Source of the DNA: Pseudaminobacter sp040045035
GTDB lineage: Bacteria; Pseudomonadota; Alphaproteobacteria; Rhizobiales; Rhizobiaceae
NCBI RefSeq assembly: GCF_040045035.1
Contig: NZ_JBDZDS010000007.1
Span: 124,001 to 188,000, forward strand
DNA length: 64,000 nt
Direction: 5' to 3'
The first letter of the stretch is position 1; each line of letters starts with the position of its first letter. The notes beneath the pieces are model-generated. The model was not told the DNA's origin. It saw only the letters and a program-made list of their open reading frames with translations, and did not search any database. The position numbers were made by a program, and so were the translations under genes. This document shows positions 17,945-26,830 of the stretch, piece by piece.

Positions 17945-18110
17945 ATGTTCGAGCCGATTGCCTTGCCCTATCTCTCGGCCATCCCCTTGCTCGGGTCGAT
18001 CCTGTTCAATCACACGGCGCTACTCTACGGGGTCATGCTGCTGGTCCCGGTGGCCGGCTTCGTGCTCTACCGCACCAAGCTCGGCCCGCGGCTGCGGGCC
18101 GTCCTGACTA
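17945..18110 (+). pseudogene. ABC sugar/nucleoside-type permease remnant
   Basis: The frame reads FEPIALPYLSAIPLLGSILF, then NHTALLYGVMLLVPVAGFVL and YRTKLGPRLRAV. This resembles an internal segment of BmpA-type simple sugar/nucleoside permeases (YufQ/NupQ class). It is cut on both sides and has no start context. With the aldehyde dehydrogenase fragment just upstream it marks a deletion-scarred spacer. Confidence 0.5.
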
Positions 18111-18271
18111 CCGACCTGTCATTTGTGGCAGCCTCGGGAGCGAACCATTTGCGACCGAGCCAATGACACCATCCGTGCTGGTTTGGTGCTCCTCGATGCA
18201 CTAACATTCAGATTGGTGCTGTCGGTGGGGAACAAGCCAGCACCATCGACAACGGCGTGGGGGGCGAACAG

Positions 18272-19219
18272 GTGGATATCCGCAATTTTGCCGGCTTCGT
18301 TGCAGCGGCGGAATTCATGAACCTGACCCTTGCGGCCAGACGTCTCAACATCACTCAATCAGCTCTTTCACGCCAGATACAGGCGCTCGAAGCCTATCTC
18401 GGCGTGCCTCTGTTCGAGAAGGTGGGACGCAACGTCCGGCTGACATCGCGTGGCGAGGCCCTGTTTGCCAAGGTCAATGACGTGCTGCTCGCCGACCGCA
18501 GCCTGCGCATGCTGGCCGGTGACCTCGGGCGCGGCGAATCGGGAATGCTCAAGGTCGGGGCGTGTTCGCAGTTGATCGAGCGCTATTTTCCAGGCTTCCT
18601 GAAATCCTGGCGCCAACGCCACCCCGGCATCGACGTGCGGATCGAGGATGGTGGCGGCGCAGAACTCGCCGGCCGGCTACGTAGCGGCGCGGTACATCTG
18701 ACCATTAGCGCGCGCCCTTCGGCACCGATCGATCCGTTCGAAACGTTATTCCTGGGCAAGCTCGGCTTCATGGCGCTGGCGACCGACGAATTCCTGGAAG
18801 GCCCCGGCGCGCCGATCGAGATCGCCGACGTACTGCAATATCCAGTGCTTACGCAGCACAAACGCCATGCCTCGCGGGAGGTCTTCGACGCAGCTTGCAG
18901 GCTCGTGGGCGCCGTGCCCTCCATTGTCCTGGAAAGCTACTCGCCGCATACATTGTTTGCGATGGCGGCAGGCGGCAACGGCGTCGCCATCGTACCCTCC
19001 TCGGCGCGCTCGTTCCCTGAGGGGCTGATCCGCAAGCCGGTAACGCTGCGTGGGGAGCTGCTCGAATTCGATATCTGCGCCATGTGGGGCAATTCCGAGC
19101 CGCTTCCAGCCTATGGCCGGCGCTTCATCGACGAACTGCGCGCCCACATCCAGACCGAAAACGAACGCGAGCAGGCCAAACAGCCGGAAGAGGCTCGTAA
19201 GCGTCTAGAGGCAGTCTGA
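18272..19219 (+). CDS. LysR-type regulator of the sugar-type ABC operon
   Basis: A LysR-family regulator, 315 residues from GTG 18272 (a GTG at 18257 would add five residues). The helix-turn-helix is residues 1-60: DIRNFAGFVAAAEFMNLTLA, then ARRLNITQSALSRQIQALE. The substrate-binding domain follows from about residue 88. It reads in the same direction as the transporter genes that begin about 130 bases downstream, not divergently. It probably responds to the transported ligand. The last 25 residues are charged (Glu/Lys/Arg-rich), which is an unusual extension. Confidence 0.86.
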   Translation: MDIRNFAGFVAAAEFMNLTLAARRLNITQSALSRQIQALEAYLGVPLFEKVGRNVRLTSRGEALFAKVNDVLLADRSLRMLAGDLGRGESGMLKVGACSQLIERYFPGFLKSWRQRHPGIDVRIEDGGGAELAGRLRSGAVHLTISARPSAPIDPFETLFLGKLGFMALATDEFLEGPGAPIEIADVLQYPVLTQHKRHASREVFDAACRLVGAVPSIVLESYSPHTLFAMAAGGNGVAIVPSSARSFPEGLIRKPVTLRGELLEFDICAMWGNSEPLPAYGRRFIDELRAHIQTENEREQAKQPEEARKRLEAV

Positions 19220-19347
19220 CAATACATTCCATTCTCGCATAGATTTGGAGAAGTATTATTCATTGGACGGATGGGTTTGGCGGCATCTACCTTCCATTCT
19301 TGTCTCGAATGCCGATGATGGCGTGCTCGTCAAACGGATTGGAAGGC

Positions 19348-20325
19348 ATGCACAGAATTGGCTGGAACGGCCTTAGCCAGGAACGTATCGTTCTCATCCT
19401 CGCGGCGGTCCTGTTTGCGGCCGCCGCCGTCTCCCTTCCCGGCTTTCTGGCGCCTGACAACCTGATCGCCATCGTGCGATCTGTGTCGGTCCTCGGCATC
19501 CTGGCATTCGGCATGGCTATCGTAATCATCGGGCGCGGCATCGATCTGTCGATGGTCGCCATCATGGCGATGTCGGTCGCGTGGTACCTGCAGATGATCA
19601 ATGGTGGCATTGGCGGCGGATCTGCATTCGCCTTCGCCCTGGCTGGCGTCATCACCATCGGCCTGCTGAACGGCGTGTTGGTCGCCTATGCGGACGTGCC
19701 AGCAATTTTCGTGACCCTGGCCACCGGCTCATTCGTTTTCGGCTACGTGCGTTCCCAGCTCATCACCCAGGATGCCGTGGCGGTTCCGCCGGGACACTGG
19801 GTGGAACTGTTTGGCGGCGTACGCTACTTCGACATCCCCGTCGAGGTGTTCATCTTCGCGGCGCTCGCCATCCTGACATCCCTGTTCCTGCGCTACACGA
19901 AATGGGGACACTACGTCTATTTTGCGGGTGACAATCCGTTGGCGGCACGCAATCTCGGCATGCCGGTGCGACCGATGCTGGTGCTGCGCTATGTGCTGTC
20001 AGCGCTGATCGCCTTCGTGGCCGGGCTGCTGACGGCAGCGAGCCTGCATTCGATCAATACCCGCGTCGTTAATTCGACGCTGCTCTACGACATCGTCCTG
20101 GTTGCCGTCATCGGTGGCATCGGCCTGTCGGGCGGGCGCGGCGGAGTGCGCAACGTGCTGGTCGGCGCCGCGCTGATAGGCATCCTGCTCAACGCGATGA
20201 CCATAATCGATATCCCGACGCTCTACCAGAACCTGATCAAGGCAGCGATCCTGCTCAGCGCGATCGTCATGGACGGCATCATCAACCCGCGCGACGAGCA
20301 GACGGCCCAGCAGGGTGACATCTGA
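19348..20325 (+). CDS. Sugar-type ABC transporter permease (RbsC-like)
   Basis: An inner-membrane permease of the BPD_transp_2 family (RbsC/XylH class), 325 residues from ATG 19348. In-frame TTG 19300 and ATG 19309 are possible earlier starts, and no clear ribosome-binding site decides. Hydrophobic segments begin at about residue 13 (IVLILAAVLFAAAAVSLPGF). The GRGIDLS motif typical of this family lies near residue 60, and GGIGLSGGRGGV near 250. It is followed 69 bases later by the binding protein and partners the fused permease at 21511. Confidence 0.85.
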   Translation: MHRIGWNGLSQERIVLILAAVLFAAAAVSLPGFLAPDNLIAIVRSVSVLGILAFGMAIVIIGRGIDLSMVAIMAMSVAWYLQMINGGIGGGSAFAFALAGVITIGLLNGVLVAYADVPAIFVTLATGSFVFGYVRSQLITQDAVAVPPGHWVELFGGVRYFDIPVEVFIFAALAILTSLFLRYTKWGHYVYFAGDNPLAARNLGMPVRPMLVLRYVLSALIAFVAGLLTAASLHSINTRVVNSTLLYDIVLVAVIGGIGLSGGRGGVRNVLVGAALIGILLNAMTIIDIPTLYQNLIKAAILLSAIVMDGIINPRDEQTAQQGDI

Positions 20326-20394
20326 TGCCCAACGACAGCGGCCAATTCCACGGGCGCAACGCAACAATAAGGACGTCAAACCGGAGAATGTGAC

Positions 20395-21432
20395 ATGAAG
20401 ATCGTGAAAGCCCTGTTGACGGCGGCCACTGCGCTTGCTGTTTCCGCATTCGCCGCAACCTCCTTCGCCGAGGGTGTGGCCGAGGACCCGGGCCCTGCCG
20501 CTTATGCCAACTCCATGAATGGCAAGCGGGTGATGCTGGTGCCACTGGCCATGGGATTCGACCTGGCGCAGGGCTGGGCGCATTATCTCAAGAAGGAGGT
20601 TGAAGCCTGGGGCGGCACTTTCGAGACGCGCGATCCGAATTGGGTCGTCGATGCGGGCGCCCAAGCGATCACAGATGCAATCACCTCCGATGCCCGGCCA
20701 GATGTGCTGATCATCCATTCGCCGGATCTCAACTCCTATTCCAAGCTGATGAAGAAGGCTCAGGCCGCCGGCACCTACGTGATCCTGATCGACAATCCGG
20801 CGAACTTCCCCGCCGATGCCTTCGTTGGCTCCGACTGGGACCGCCTCGGCCAGCTTGAAGCGGAAGCCGTCATCAAGGGCTGCGGCGAGAACTCGTCCAA
20901 GAAGATCGGGCTGGTGCAGGGGGACCAGGCCAATGCGTCGAGCCTCTATCAGTATGCCGGCATCATGAAGGTGCTGGAAAAGAATCCCGATTTCCAGGTC
21001 GTGGCCAAGCCGGACTCCAACTGGGACGCCACCACTTCGCGCAACGTGACCACGACGATGCTGCAGCAGCATCCCGACATCTGCGGCATCATCGACTTCT
21101 GGGACGGCGACGCCACCGGCGCTTCGGCCGCCATCCGCGATGCCAAGCTCGACGGCAAGGTATTCCTGGTGACCACCGGCGGCGGCGAAAAGGCGGCCGA
21201 TTGCGACAAGCTCGAGGACGGCACCTACGGCGCGGTGGTGATGACCGATCTCGCCCGCCAGTCGGCGGACATCAACGCCATCATCAAGTTCCTGCTGCAG
21301 AGTGGTCAGCCGGCCGGCACTTCCCACACCTATATCTATACGCTGGAAAAGGCGACCACGAAGGCCGACCTGAAACCCGACACCTGCTGGGACCTGAAGG
21401 CCTTGCAGGCGGAGGCAGCCGCCGCGAACTAG
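20395..21432 (+). CDS. Sugar-type ABC transporter periplasmic binding protein
   Basis: A periplasmic binding protein of the Peripla_BP_4 (ribose/LacI-like) fold, 345 residues. The signal peptide is about residues 1-25, cleaved near SFA|EG. The body shows the two-lobed pattern with VLIIHSPDLNSYSKLMKKAQ, VILIDNP and a late DLARQSADINAIIKFLL. The ligand is probably a sugar or sugar acid. The lactonase-like propellers in the same operon hint at a sugar lactone or glycoside, which is inference. A 9-bp hairpin follows the stop. Confidence 0.86.
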   Translation: MKIVKALLTAATALAVSAFAATSFAEGVAEDPGPAAYANSMNGKRVMLVPLAMGFDLAQGWAHYLKKEVEAWGGTFETRDPNWVVDAGAQAITDAITSDARPDVLIIHSPDLNSYSKLMKKAQAAGTYVILIDNPANFPADAFVGSDWDRLGQLEAEAVIKGCGENSSKKIGLVQGDQANASSLYQYAGIMKVLEKNPDFQVVAKPDSNWDATTSRNVTTTMLQQHPDICGIIDFWDGDATGASAAIRDAKLDGKVFLVTTGGGEKAADCDKLEDGTYGAVVMTDLARQSADINAIIKFLLQSGQPAGTSHTYIYTLEKATTKADLKPDTCWDLKALQAEAAAAN

Positions 21433-21456
21433 GCGCCCGCGTCAGAAGCAACGTCA

Positions 21457-21479
21457 GGTGGCCGGGCTGACCGGCCACC
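21457..21479. promoter_or_regulatory. Intercistronic hairpin after the binding-protein gene
   Basis: A perfect 9-bp inverted repeat, GGTGGCCGG / CCGGCCACC, with a 5-base loop. It lies 25 bases after the binding-protein stop and 31 before the fused permease. It has no T-tract, so it is probably a stability or attenuation element favouring the binding protein, as with the hairpin after ugpB. Confidence 0.5.
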
Positions 21480-21510
21480 CTCCATTCCAAAGCAGAAACA
21501 AGCAGCAACG

Positions 21511-23634
21511 ATGTCCTTTCGCGAACGCTGGCACGCCTGGCGCTACAACCGGATTCCCGACCATATCGTCGGCGAGATTCTGACCAAGCGCTGGACCGAC
21601 AATGCCATCCCCTTCCTGGCCCTGGTGGTGGTGCTGGCGATCTTCGGATCGGCGATCCCCGGCTTCTTCAAGCCGGCGGCCTTGCAGGCGACGACCCGCC
21701 AGCTCGGCGAGTTCTCGCTGGTCGTCACCGGCGTGACCGTGGTGATGCTGGGCGGCGGCATCGACCTTTCGGTGGCGGCGATCTTCGGCCTGTCCTGCTT
21801 CGCGTCCGTCTTCGTGTTTTTCATCCTCGACCAGTCGATCTGGCTGGCGCTGGCGGCGTCGCTTCTCACCGGGCTCGCCTTCGGCGCCGTCAACGGCTAT
21901 CTGGTCGGGTATCTGAGATTGCGCGCCTTCCTTACCACGCTGGTCACCCTGATCTTCGGCCGCGCCCTCTTCGACATATTGGTGACCGCCTATGCCGCAC
22001 GGGTGCAACTGTCCGACGCCGCCTCGCCGGTGCTCGACTATATCGGCGACGGCACCTTCCTCGGCCTGGCGATCTCGGTCTGGGTGGCCGTCATCTTCGC
22101 CGCGGTCGTCCATATCGCATTGACGCGCTCGCGGCCGGGCTGGCACGTGCTAGCCGTCGGCGGCTCCCGCCGCTCGGCGCACAATGCCGGCATCCGGGTG
22201 CGCCGGACCGTGTTCTTCACCTATGTGTTTTCCGGATTCTGCGCCGCGGTGGGCGGCTTCTTCGTCGCCTGCCGGCTCTCCGCCGCGGGACCGGGCACGG
22301 GCCAGAACCTGGAGATCATGGCGCTGACAGCGGCCGTGGTCGGCGGGGTGAGCCTCGGCGGCGGGCGCGGCTCGGTGGTCAAGGGCATCATGGGCGCCAT
22401 CATCGTGCTGGTGATGACCAACGGCCTGATCCGGCTGGGCTACGGCACCGGCACCACGCAGATGGTTCTCGGCCTGCTGCTGGCGGTCGCCGTCACCGTC
22501 GACATCCGCTGGCTCAAGAACCGCCACAAGGTGCTGAACGAGGTCTATGTCGCTCCGGTCTATCTCAAGATGGGCGGGGCCCAGTCGGCTGCACCGGGCT
22601 CCAAGACCCCCTACGAGCTGGACAATCGCCTTTCGGAGACCGACCACATCGGCATCGGCGAGCTGGAAGGCCCCGAGGACGTCATCCTCGACCGCGACGA
22701 CCATCTTTATTGCGGCACGCGCCACGGCGAGATCGTGCGCTTCCTGGCGCCTGACTACAAGCGCTCGGAAGTGTTCGCCCACGTCGGCGGCTTCCCGCTC
22801 GGGCTGGCCTTCGACCGCGAGAGCAACCTGATCTCCTGCGTCGGCGCCATGGGGCTCTACTCCATCTCGCCCGACCGCAAGGTCACCAAGCTCTCGGCCG
22901 AAACGGCGCGCTCCTGGAGCTCCGTGGTGGACGACGCGCGCCTGCGCGACCCCAACGACTGCGACATCGCGCCGGACGGCCGCATCTATTTCACGGATTC
23001 GACCAAGCGCTACGACGCGCACGACTGGGCGCTCGATTCCATCGAGAACCGGCCGACCGGCCGCCTTCTGGTCTACGACCCGAAGGACGGCTCGACGAAG
23101 ACGCTACTCGACGGCTACCGCTACACCAACGGCGTGTGCATGGCGCATGACGGCAAGTCGCTGTTCTTCGCCGAGAGCTGGGCCTGCCGCGTGCATCGCT
23201 ACTGGCTGGAAGGGCCGAAGGCCGGCACGGCCGAATGCGTCATCAAGGACATGCCGGGCTATCCCGATAACATCAACCGCGCATCGGACGGCGGTTACTG
23301 GATGGCGTGGCTGGGCATGCGCACACCGAGCTTCGACCTGTCGCTGCGCCATCCCGACATGCGCAAGCGCATGACGCGCCGCCTGCCGCAGGACGATTGG
23401 CTGTTTCCCAACATCAACACCGGCGGCGTCGTCAAGTTCGACGAGAACGGGCGCATCCTCGACACGCTCGGCGACCTTTCCGGCGCGTCCCATCCGATGG
23501 TGACATCGATGCGCGAGCACAAGGGCTATCTGTTCGTGGGCGGTATCCTCAATAACCGCATCGGCCGCTATCGCATACCCGACACTGACGAGAGCTGGAC
23601 CGGCATGACCTCCTATTGGGGAGGCGCGAAATGA
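21511..23634 (+). CDS. ABC permease fused to an SMP-30/strictosidine-synthase-like beta-propeller
   Basis: A single uninterrupted 707-residue frame. Residues 1 to about 335 form an RbsC-type permease (many hydrophobic segments, GGGIDLSVAA near 84, GGVSLGGGRGSV near 280). Residues about 365-700 form a soluble six-bladed propeller related to SMP-30/gluconolactonase and strictosidine synthase (GPEDVILDRDDHLYCGTRHG, FTDSTKRY, YTNGVCMAHDGKSLFFAES, PGYPDNINRASDGGYW). The family's metal-site acids (Glu in EGPED, Asn and Asp in the later motifs) appear kept. By the positive-inside rule the tail should face one defined side of the membrane, but I cannot assign it. Its stop overlaps the next start (ATGA). 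Confidence 0.85.
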   Translation: MSFRERWHAWRYNRIPDHIVGEILTKRWTDNAIPFLALVVVLAIFGSAIPGFFKPAALQATTRQLGEFSLVVTGVTVVMLGGGIDLSVAAIFGLSCFASVFVFFILDQSIWLALAASLLTGLAFGAVNGYLVGYLRLRAFLTTLVTLIFGRALFDILVTAYAARVQLSDAASPVLDYIGDGTFLGLAISVWVAVIFAAVVHIALTRSRPGWHVLAVGGSRRSAHNAGIRVRRTVFFTYVFSGFCAAVGGFFVACRLSAAGPGTGQNLEIMALTAAVVGGVSLGGGRGSVVKGIMGAIIVLVMTNGLIRLGYGTGTTQMVLGLLLAVAVTVDIRWLKNRHKVLNEVYVAPVYLKMGGAQSAAPGSKTPYELDNRLSETDHIGIGELEGPEDVILDRDDHLYCGTRHGEIVRFLAPDYKRSEVFAHVGGFPLGLAFDRESNLISCVGAMGLYSISPDRKVTKLSAETARSWSSVVDDARLRDPNDCDIAPDGRIYFTDSTKRYDAHDWALDSIENRPTGRLLVYDPKDGSTKTLLDGYRYTNGVCMAHDGKSLFFAESWACRVHRYWLEGPKAGTAECVIKDMPGYPDNINRASDGGYWMAWLGMRTPSFDLSLRHPDMRKRMTRRLPQDDWLFPNINTGGVVKFDENGRILDTLGDLSGASHPMVTSMREHKGYLFVGGILNNRIGRYRIPDTDESWTGMTSYWGGAK

Positions 23635-24689
23635 TCCTCGATCCCGTCCTCGACCTCTTCCGCGGCAAGGCCGTCACCATTCCGCCGCTGGACGGCGCCT
23701 TCAGGCCCAATACGCGGCTGGACGATACGCCTTCGGCAACGCCGCTTGCGGAGGCCGACAACCTGGCCGCATCGCCTGACGGACTGATGGCCAGCAGCGG
23801 CAATACGCTCTACCGGATCGAGGCAGGAAAGGCCCCCGCGCCTCTGCGCAGCTTCGACGCGCCGATCACCGCCGCTGCCGCCTCGCCGCTCGGCGAGCTT
23901 GCGGTCGCGCTCGAGACGGGCAGGCTCCACATCGGGGGCCATGAGGAACAGGCCGGGCCGGATTTGCGCTGCGTCACCGCGCTTGCCTATGCGCCAGACG
24001 GAACGCTCTGGCTCGCGAACGGCTCGGCCGAGCGCGCACCGTCGCAGTGGTCGGAAGACCTGTTGCGGCACGGAGCATCCGGCTCGGTCTGGAAACGGCC
24101 AGCCGGCGCAGGCGGTTTCGAGCGCGTAGCACAAGGACTGGCCTTTCCCTACGGCCTGCTGCCCGTCGACGGCGGCATCGTGCTCTCGGAAAGCTGGCGG
24201 CACAGACTGGTACGCGTCGCGGGCGCCGAGCGCGCCGTATTGCTGGACAAGCTTCCCGGCTATCCGGCTCGCCTCGCGCCGGCGCCGGGCGGCGGCGCAT
24301 GGCTCAGCCTGTTCGCCCCGCGCAATCGGTTGATCGAATTCGTGCTGCAGGAACAGCACTATCGCGCCGACATGCTGGAACAGGTGCCGGCTCCCTACTG
24401 GATCGCGCCGGCGCTCTCCTCGGGGCGCAGCTTCATGGAGCCGCTCCAGTGCGGTGGCATCAAGACCATGGGCGTGCACAAGCCCTGGTCGCCCAGCCGC
24501 TCCTACGGGCTGGTCGTGCGGCTGGACGCGAAGATGCAGCCGCTGTTCAGCCTGCACAGCCGCGCCAACGGAAACCGGCACGGCGTATGCAGCGCCGTCG
24601 AGCAGGGCGGGCGCCTCTGGGTCGCCTCCAAAGGCGGCGATTGCGTCCTCGACATCGACCTCACGGAACTTGCGAGGGAGGCACGCTGA
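23631..24689 (+). CDS. Strictosidine synthase/SMP-30-like beta-propeller protein
   Basis: A 352-residue soluble propeller protein, distantly similar to the C-terminal half of the preceding fusion: both carry blocks of the form GLAFPYGLLPVDGGIVLSES and PGYPARLAPAPGGGAWLSL. No signal peptide is visible. ATG 23631 overlaps the stop of the fusion gene, so the two are coupled. Members of this superfamily hydrolyse lactones or esters, or are catalytically inert. The most parsimonious role is hydrolysis of an imported lactone or glycoside, but the substrate is unknown. Confidence 0.78.
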   Translation: MILDPVLDLFRGKAVTIPPLDGAFRPNTRLDDTPSATPLAEADNLAASPDGLMASSGNTLYRIEAGKAPAPLRSFDAPITAAAASPLGELAVALETGRLHIGGHEEQAGPDLRCVTALAYAPDGTLWLANGSAERAPSQWSEDLLRHGASGSVWKRPAGAGGFERVAQGLAFPYGLLPVDGGIVLSESWRHRLVRVAGAERAVLLDKLPGYPARLAPAPGGGAWLSLFAPRNRLIEFVLQEQHYRADMLEQVPAPYWIAPALSSGRSFMEPLQCGGIKTMGVHKPWSPSRSYGLVVRLDAKMQPLFSLHSRANGNRHGVCSAVEQGGRLWVASKGGDCVLDIDLTELAREAR

Positions 24690-26216
24690 ATGGAAGCTCC
24701 CATGTCTGATGCGCTCGCTGCCGACGTAATCGTGCGGCTGGAAGCTGTCACGAAAGCCTATCGTGGCGTGCCTGCCGTCAGCAAAGTCGATTTCGAATTG
24801 CGGCGCGGCGAGATCCATGCGCTGCTGGGCGAGAACGGCGCCGGAAAGTCCACCCTTACCAAGATGATCGCTGGGGTGGTCGAGCCGACATCCGGCCGCA
24901 TCTTCCACAAGGGCAAGGAAGCGCACTTCGCCTCGCCAAACGACGCGCTCGGCGCCGGCATCGCCATGGTGTTCCAGGAGACGAGCCTGGTGCCGTCAAT
25001 GACGGTCGCGCAGAATCTCTATCTCGGCTCGGAAAAGTTCCTGAACCGGCTGCGCGGCATCTACATCTCGGCGCAGCAGTTCCTCCAATCGCTGAACTTC
25101 CCGGTCGACCCCGCCGCGATGGTGGAAACGCTGGGTGCGGCCAAGCGGCAGATGGTGGAGATCGCACGTGCTGTCCACCACAACGCCGAAGTCATCATCT
25201 TCGACGAGCCCACCGCTACCCTAACGCCCGAGGAAAAGCGCCACTTCTTCGCGCTCGTGCGCCGGCTCAAGGCCGCAGGGACCTCCATCGTTTTCATCAG
25301 CCATGCGTTGGAAGAGGCGCTGATGCTCTCCGACCGCATCACGGTATTGCGCGACGGCGAACTCGTGGCGAGCGGGCCGGTGGCGAATTTCGACCGGGAT
25401 TCGATCATCGCCGCCATGGTCGGCCGCACGCTTTCGGGCGAGTTGTACCAGCACCGCGACGAAACCGCCCTGCGCAAGCCCGGCCGCAAGATGCTGTCGG
25501 TGCAGGATGTGTCGATGAGCAAGATCGTGCGCAACAACTCGTTCTCGATCTTCGACGGCCAGATCATGGGCGTGTTCGGCCTGATAGGCTCGGGCCGCAC
25601 CGAAACCTTCAAGATCGTCTCGGGCATCTACAAACGCGACTTCCTCCGCGGTGGCGCCATCGAACTCGACGGCGAGCCGGTGCGCTACTACGTGCCCCGC
25701 GAAGCGGTGAAGGACGGCATCGTCTACATCTCCGAGGATCGCAAGAGCGAGGGCTTCTTCGAGACCATGTCGATCTCAAAGAACCTGTTCGGCGGCCTGC
25801 TGGCCGGTGGCAAGGAAAAGTCGGCGATCATCAGCATGAAGGAGATGCAGGCTCTTTCAGCCGATTGGACGAGCAGGTTGAACATCCGCGCCATCAACGA
25901 CAATGCGCGGGTGGTGGAGCTTTCCGGCGGCAACCAGCAGAAGGTGGTGATCGGAAAGGGGCTGGTTCAGCAGCCGCGGCTCGTCATCTTCGACGAACCT
26001 ACGCGCGGCGTGGATGTGGGCGCCATCGCAGAAATCCACCAGACCATTCGCAAGCTGGCCGATGACGGTCTCGCCGTCGTGGTCATCTCCTCCTACCTGC
26101 CCGAGATCATGAATCTCTCCGACCGCATACTGGTGTGCCGGCAAGGTCGCATCGTGGAGGAGTTCTCGCCCGCCGAAGCGACCGAGGAAAAGATCATGTA
26201 TGCCGCCGTGCACTGA
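24690..26216 (+). CDS. Sugar-type ABC transporter ATP-binding protein (RbsA/MglA-like, two NBDs)
   Basis: A double-NBD ATPase of 508 residues, the normal RbsA/MglA length. The first domain has Walker A GENGAGKST near residues 48-56 and Walker B VIIFDEPTATLT near 170. Its signature is unusual, LGAAKRQMVEIARA, where LSVGQQQMVEIA-like is typical. The second domain keeps LSGGNQQKVVIGKGL near 410 and VIFDEPTRGVDVGA near 432. As in other RbsA-type ATPases the second Walker A region is degenerate (GLIGSGRTET). It begins at the base after the stop of the propeller gene and energises the two RbsC-like permeases. Confidence 0.87.
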   Translation: MEAPMSDALAADVIVRLEAVTKAYRGVPAVSKVDFELRRGEIHALLGENGAGKSTLTKMIAGVVEPTSGRIFHKGKEAHFASPNDALGAGIAMVFQETSLVPSMTVAQNLYLGSEKFLNRLRGIYISAQQFLQSLNFPVDPAAMVETLGAAKRQMVEIARAVHHNAEVIIFDEPTATLTPEEKRHFFALVRRLKAAGTSIVFISHALEEALMLSDRITVLRDGELVASGPVANFDRDSIIAAMVGRTLSGELYQHRDETALRKPGRKMLSVQDVSMSKIVRNNSFSIFDGQIMGVFGLIGSGRTETFKIVSGIYKRDFLRGGAIELDGEPVRYYVPREAVKDGIVYISEDRKSEGFFETMSISKNLFGGLLAGGKEKSAIISMKEMQALSADWTSRLNIRAINDNARVVELSGGNQQKVVIGKGLVQQPRLVIFDEPTRGVDVGAIAEIHQTIRKLADDGLAVVVISSYLPEIMNLSDRILVCRQGRIVEEFSPAEATEEKIMYAAVH

Positions 26217-26255
26217 CCCCGGCTGGCAGACGAATACGACGGAATTGAAAGGAAA

Positions 26256-26459
26256 TACGATGACGGCTCCACGCGCGAGGCCAGCGTGACGGTGCACGAG
26301 ATCACCCTGTCGGTGGACGATTTCCGCGAGGCCGACGAGATCTTCTGCACCGGCAACATGAGCAAGGTGTTGCCGATCTTCGCCTTCGACGACAGGAAGC
26401 TGGAATTCGGGCCGATCGCCAAACGCGCGCGCGCCCTCTACTGGGACTGGGCGCGCGCT
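26256..26459 (+). pseudogene. C-terminal fragment of a branched-chain-type aminotransferase (class IV)
   Basis: The frame reads VTVHEITLSVDDFREADEIF, then CTGNMSKVLPIFAFDDRKLE and FGPIAKRARALYWDWA. This matches the C-terminal region of class-IV PLP aminotransferases (IlvE-like), including the conserved ADEIF-TGN segment. The N-terminal two thirds, including the catalytic Lys, are absent. It runs directly into a peroxidase-like fragment in another frame. Confidence 0.55.
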
Positions 26460-26676
26460 CGACCCCCTGGTGCGCGAGATGATCTACATAGCGGTCTCGA
26501 CCGCCAATGGCTGCCAGTATTGCATCCATTCGCACACGGCTTCGGCACGCGCCAAGGGCATGACCGACGCGCAGCAGGCCGAGCTGGGTTCCGTCATGGG
26601 GCTCGCCGCCCAGACCAACCACATCGTGACGGCCCTGCAAATCCCCGTCGATCCGGCCTTCGACGTCAAGAGCTGA
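26452..26676 (+). pseudogene. AhpD/carboxymuconolactone-decarboxylase-like fragment
   Basis: The frame reads ALDPLVREMIYIAVSTANG then CQYCIHSHTASARAKGMT, the core helix with the CxxC-x2-H redox motif of AhpD-like alkylhydroperoxidase/CMD proteins. The N-terminal part is replaced by the aminotransferase fragment in a different frame, so no single intact protein spans the junction. An internal ATG at 26470 could still make a 68-residue CMD-like peptide. It is probably inactive debris. Confidence 0.5.
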
Positions 26677-26734
26677 AGGAGACGGCAACGAGCAAGGGAT
26701 CTCTCAGCGATTGGCTGAGCGGCCGGGAATGCGG

Positions 26735-26830
26735 CCAGGATGCCAAAAGCTCTTGCGAGTAGGTTTTCGTGGGCGCATCGAAAAGCTCGCCGGTCCTGCC
26801 GCCTTCGACGATCTCTGCCTGATGCATGGC
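26735..26830 (-). pseudogene. C-terminal tail of an ABC ATPase
   Basis: The minus strand encodes MHQAEIVEGGRTGELFDAP then TKTYSQELLASWP, the recognisable tail of peptide- or amino-acid-type ABC ATPases (G-x-IVE-x-G then P-x-x-x-Y). Nothing upstream encodes the nucleotide-binding core. It is a short remnant. Confidence 0.45.
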
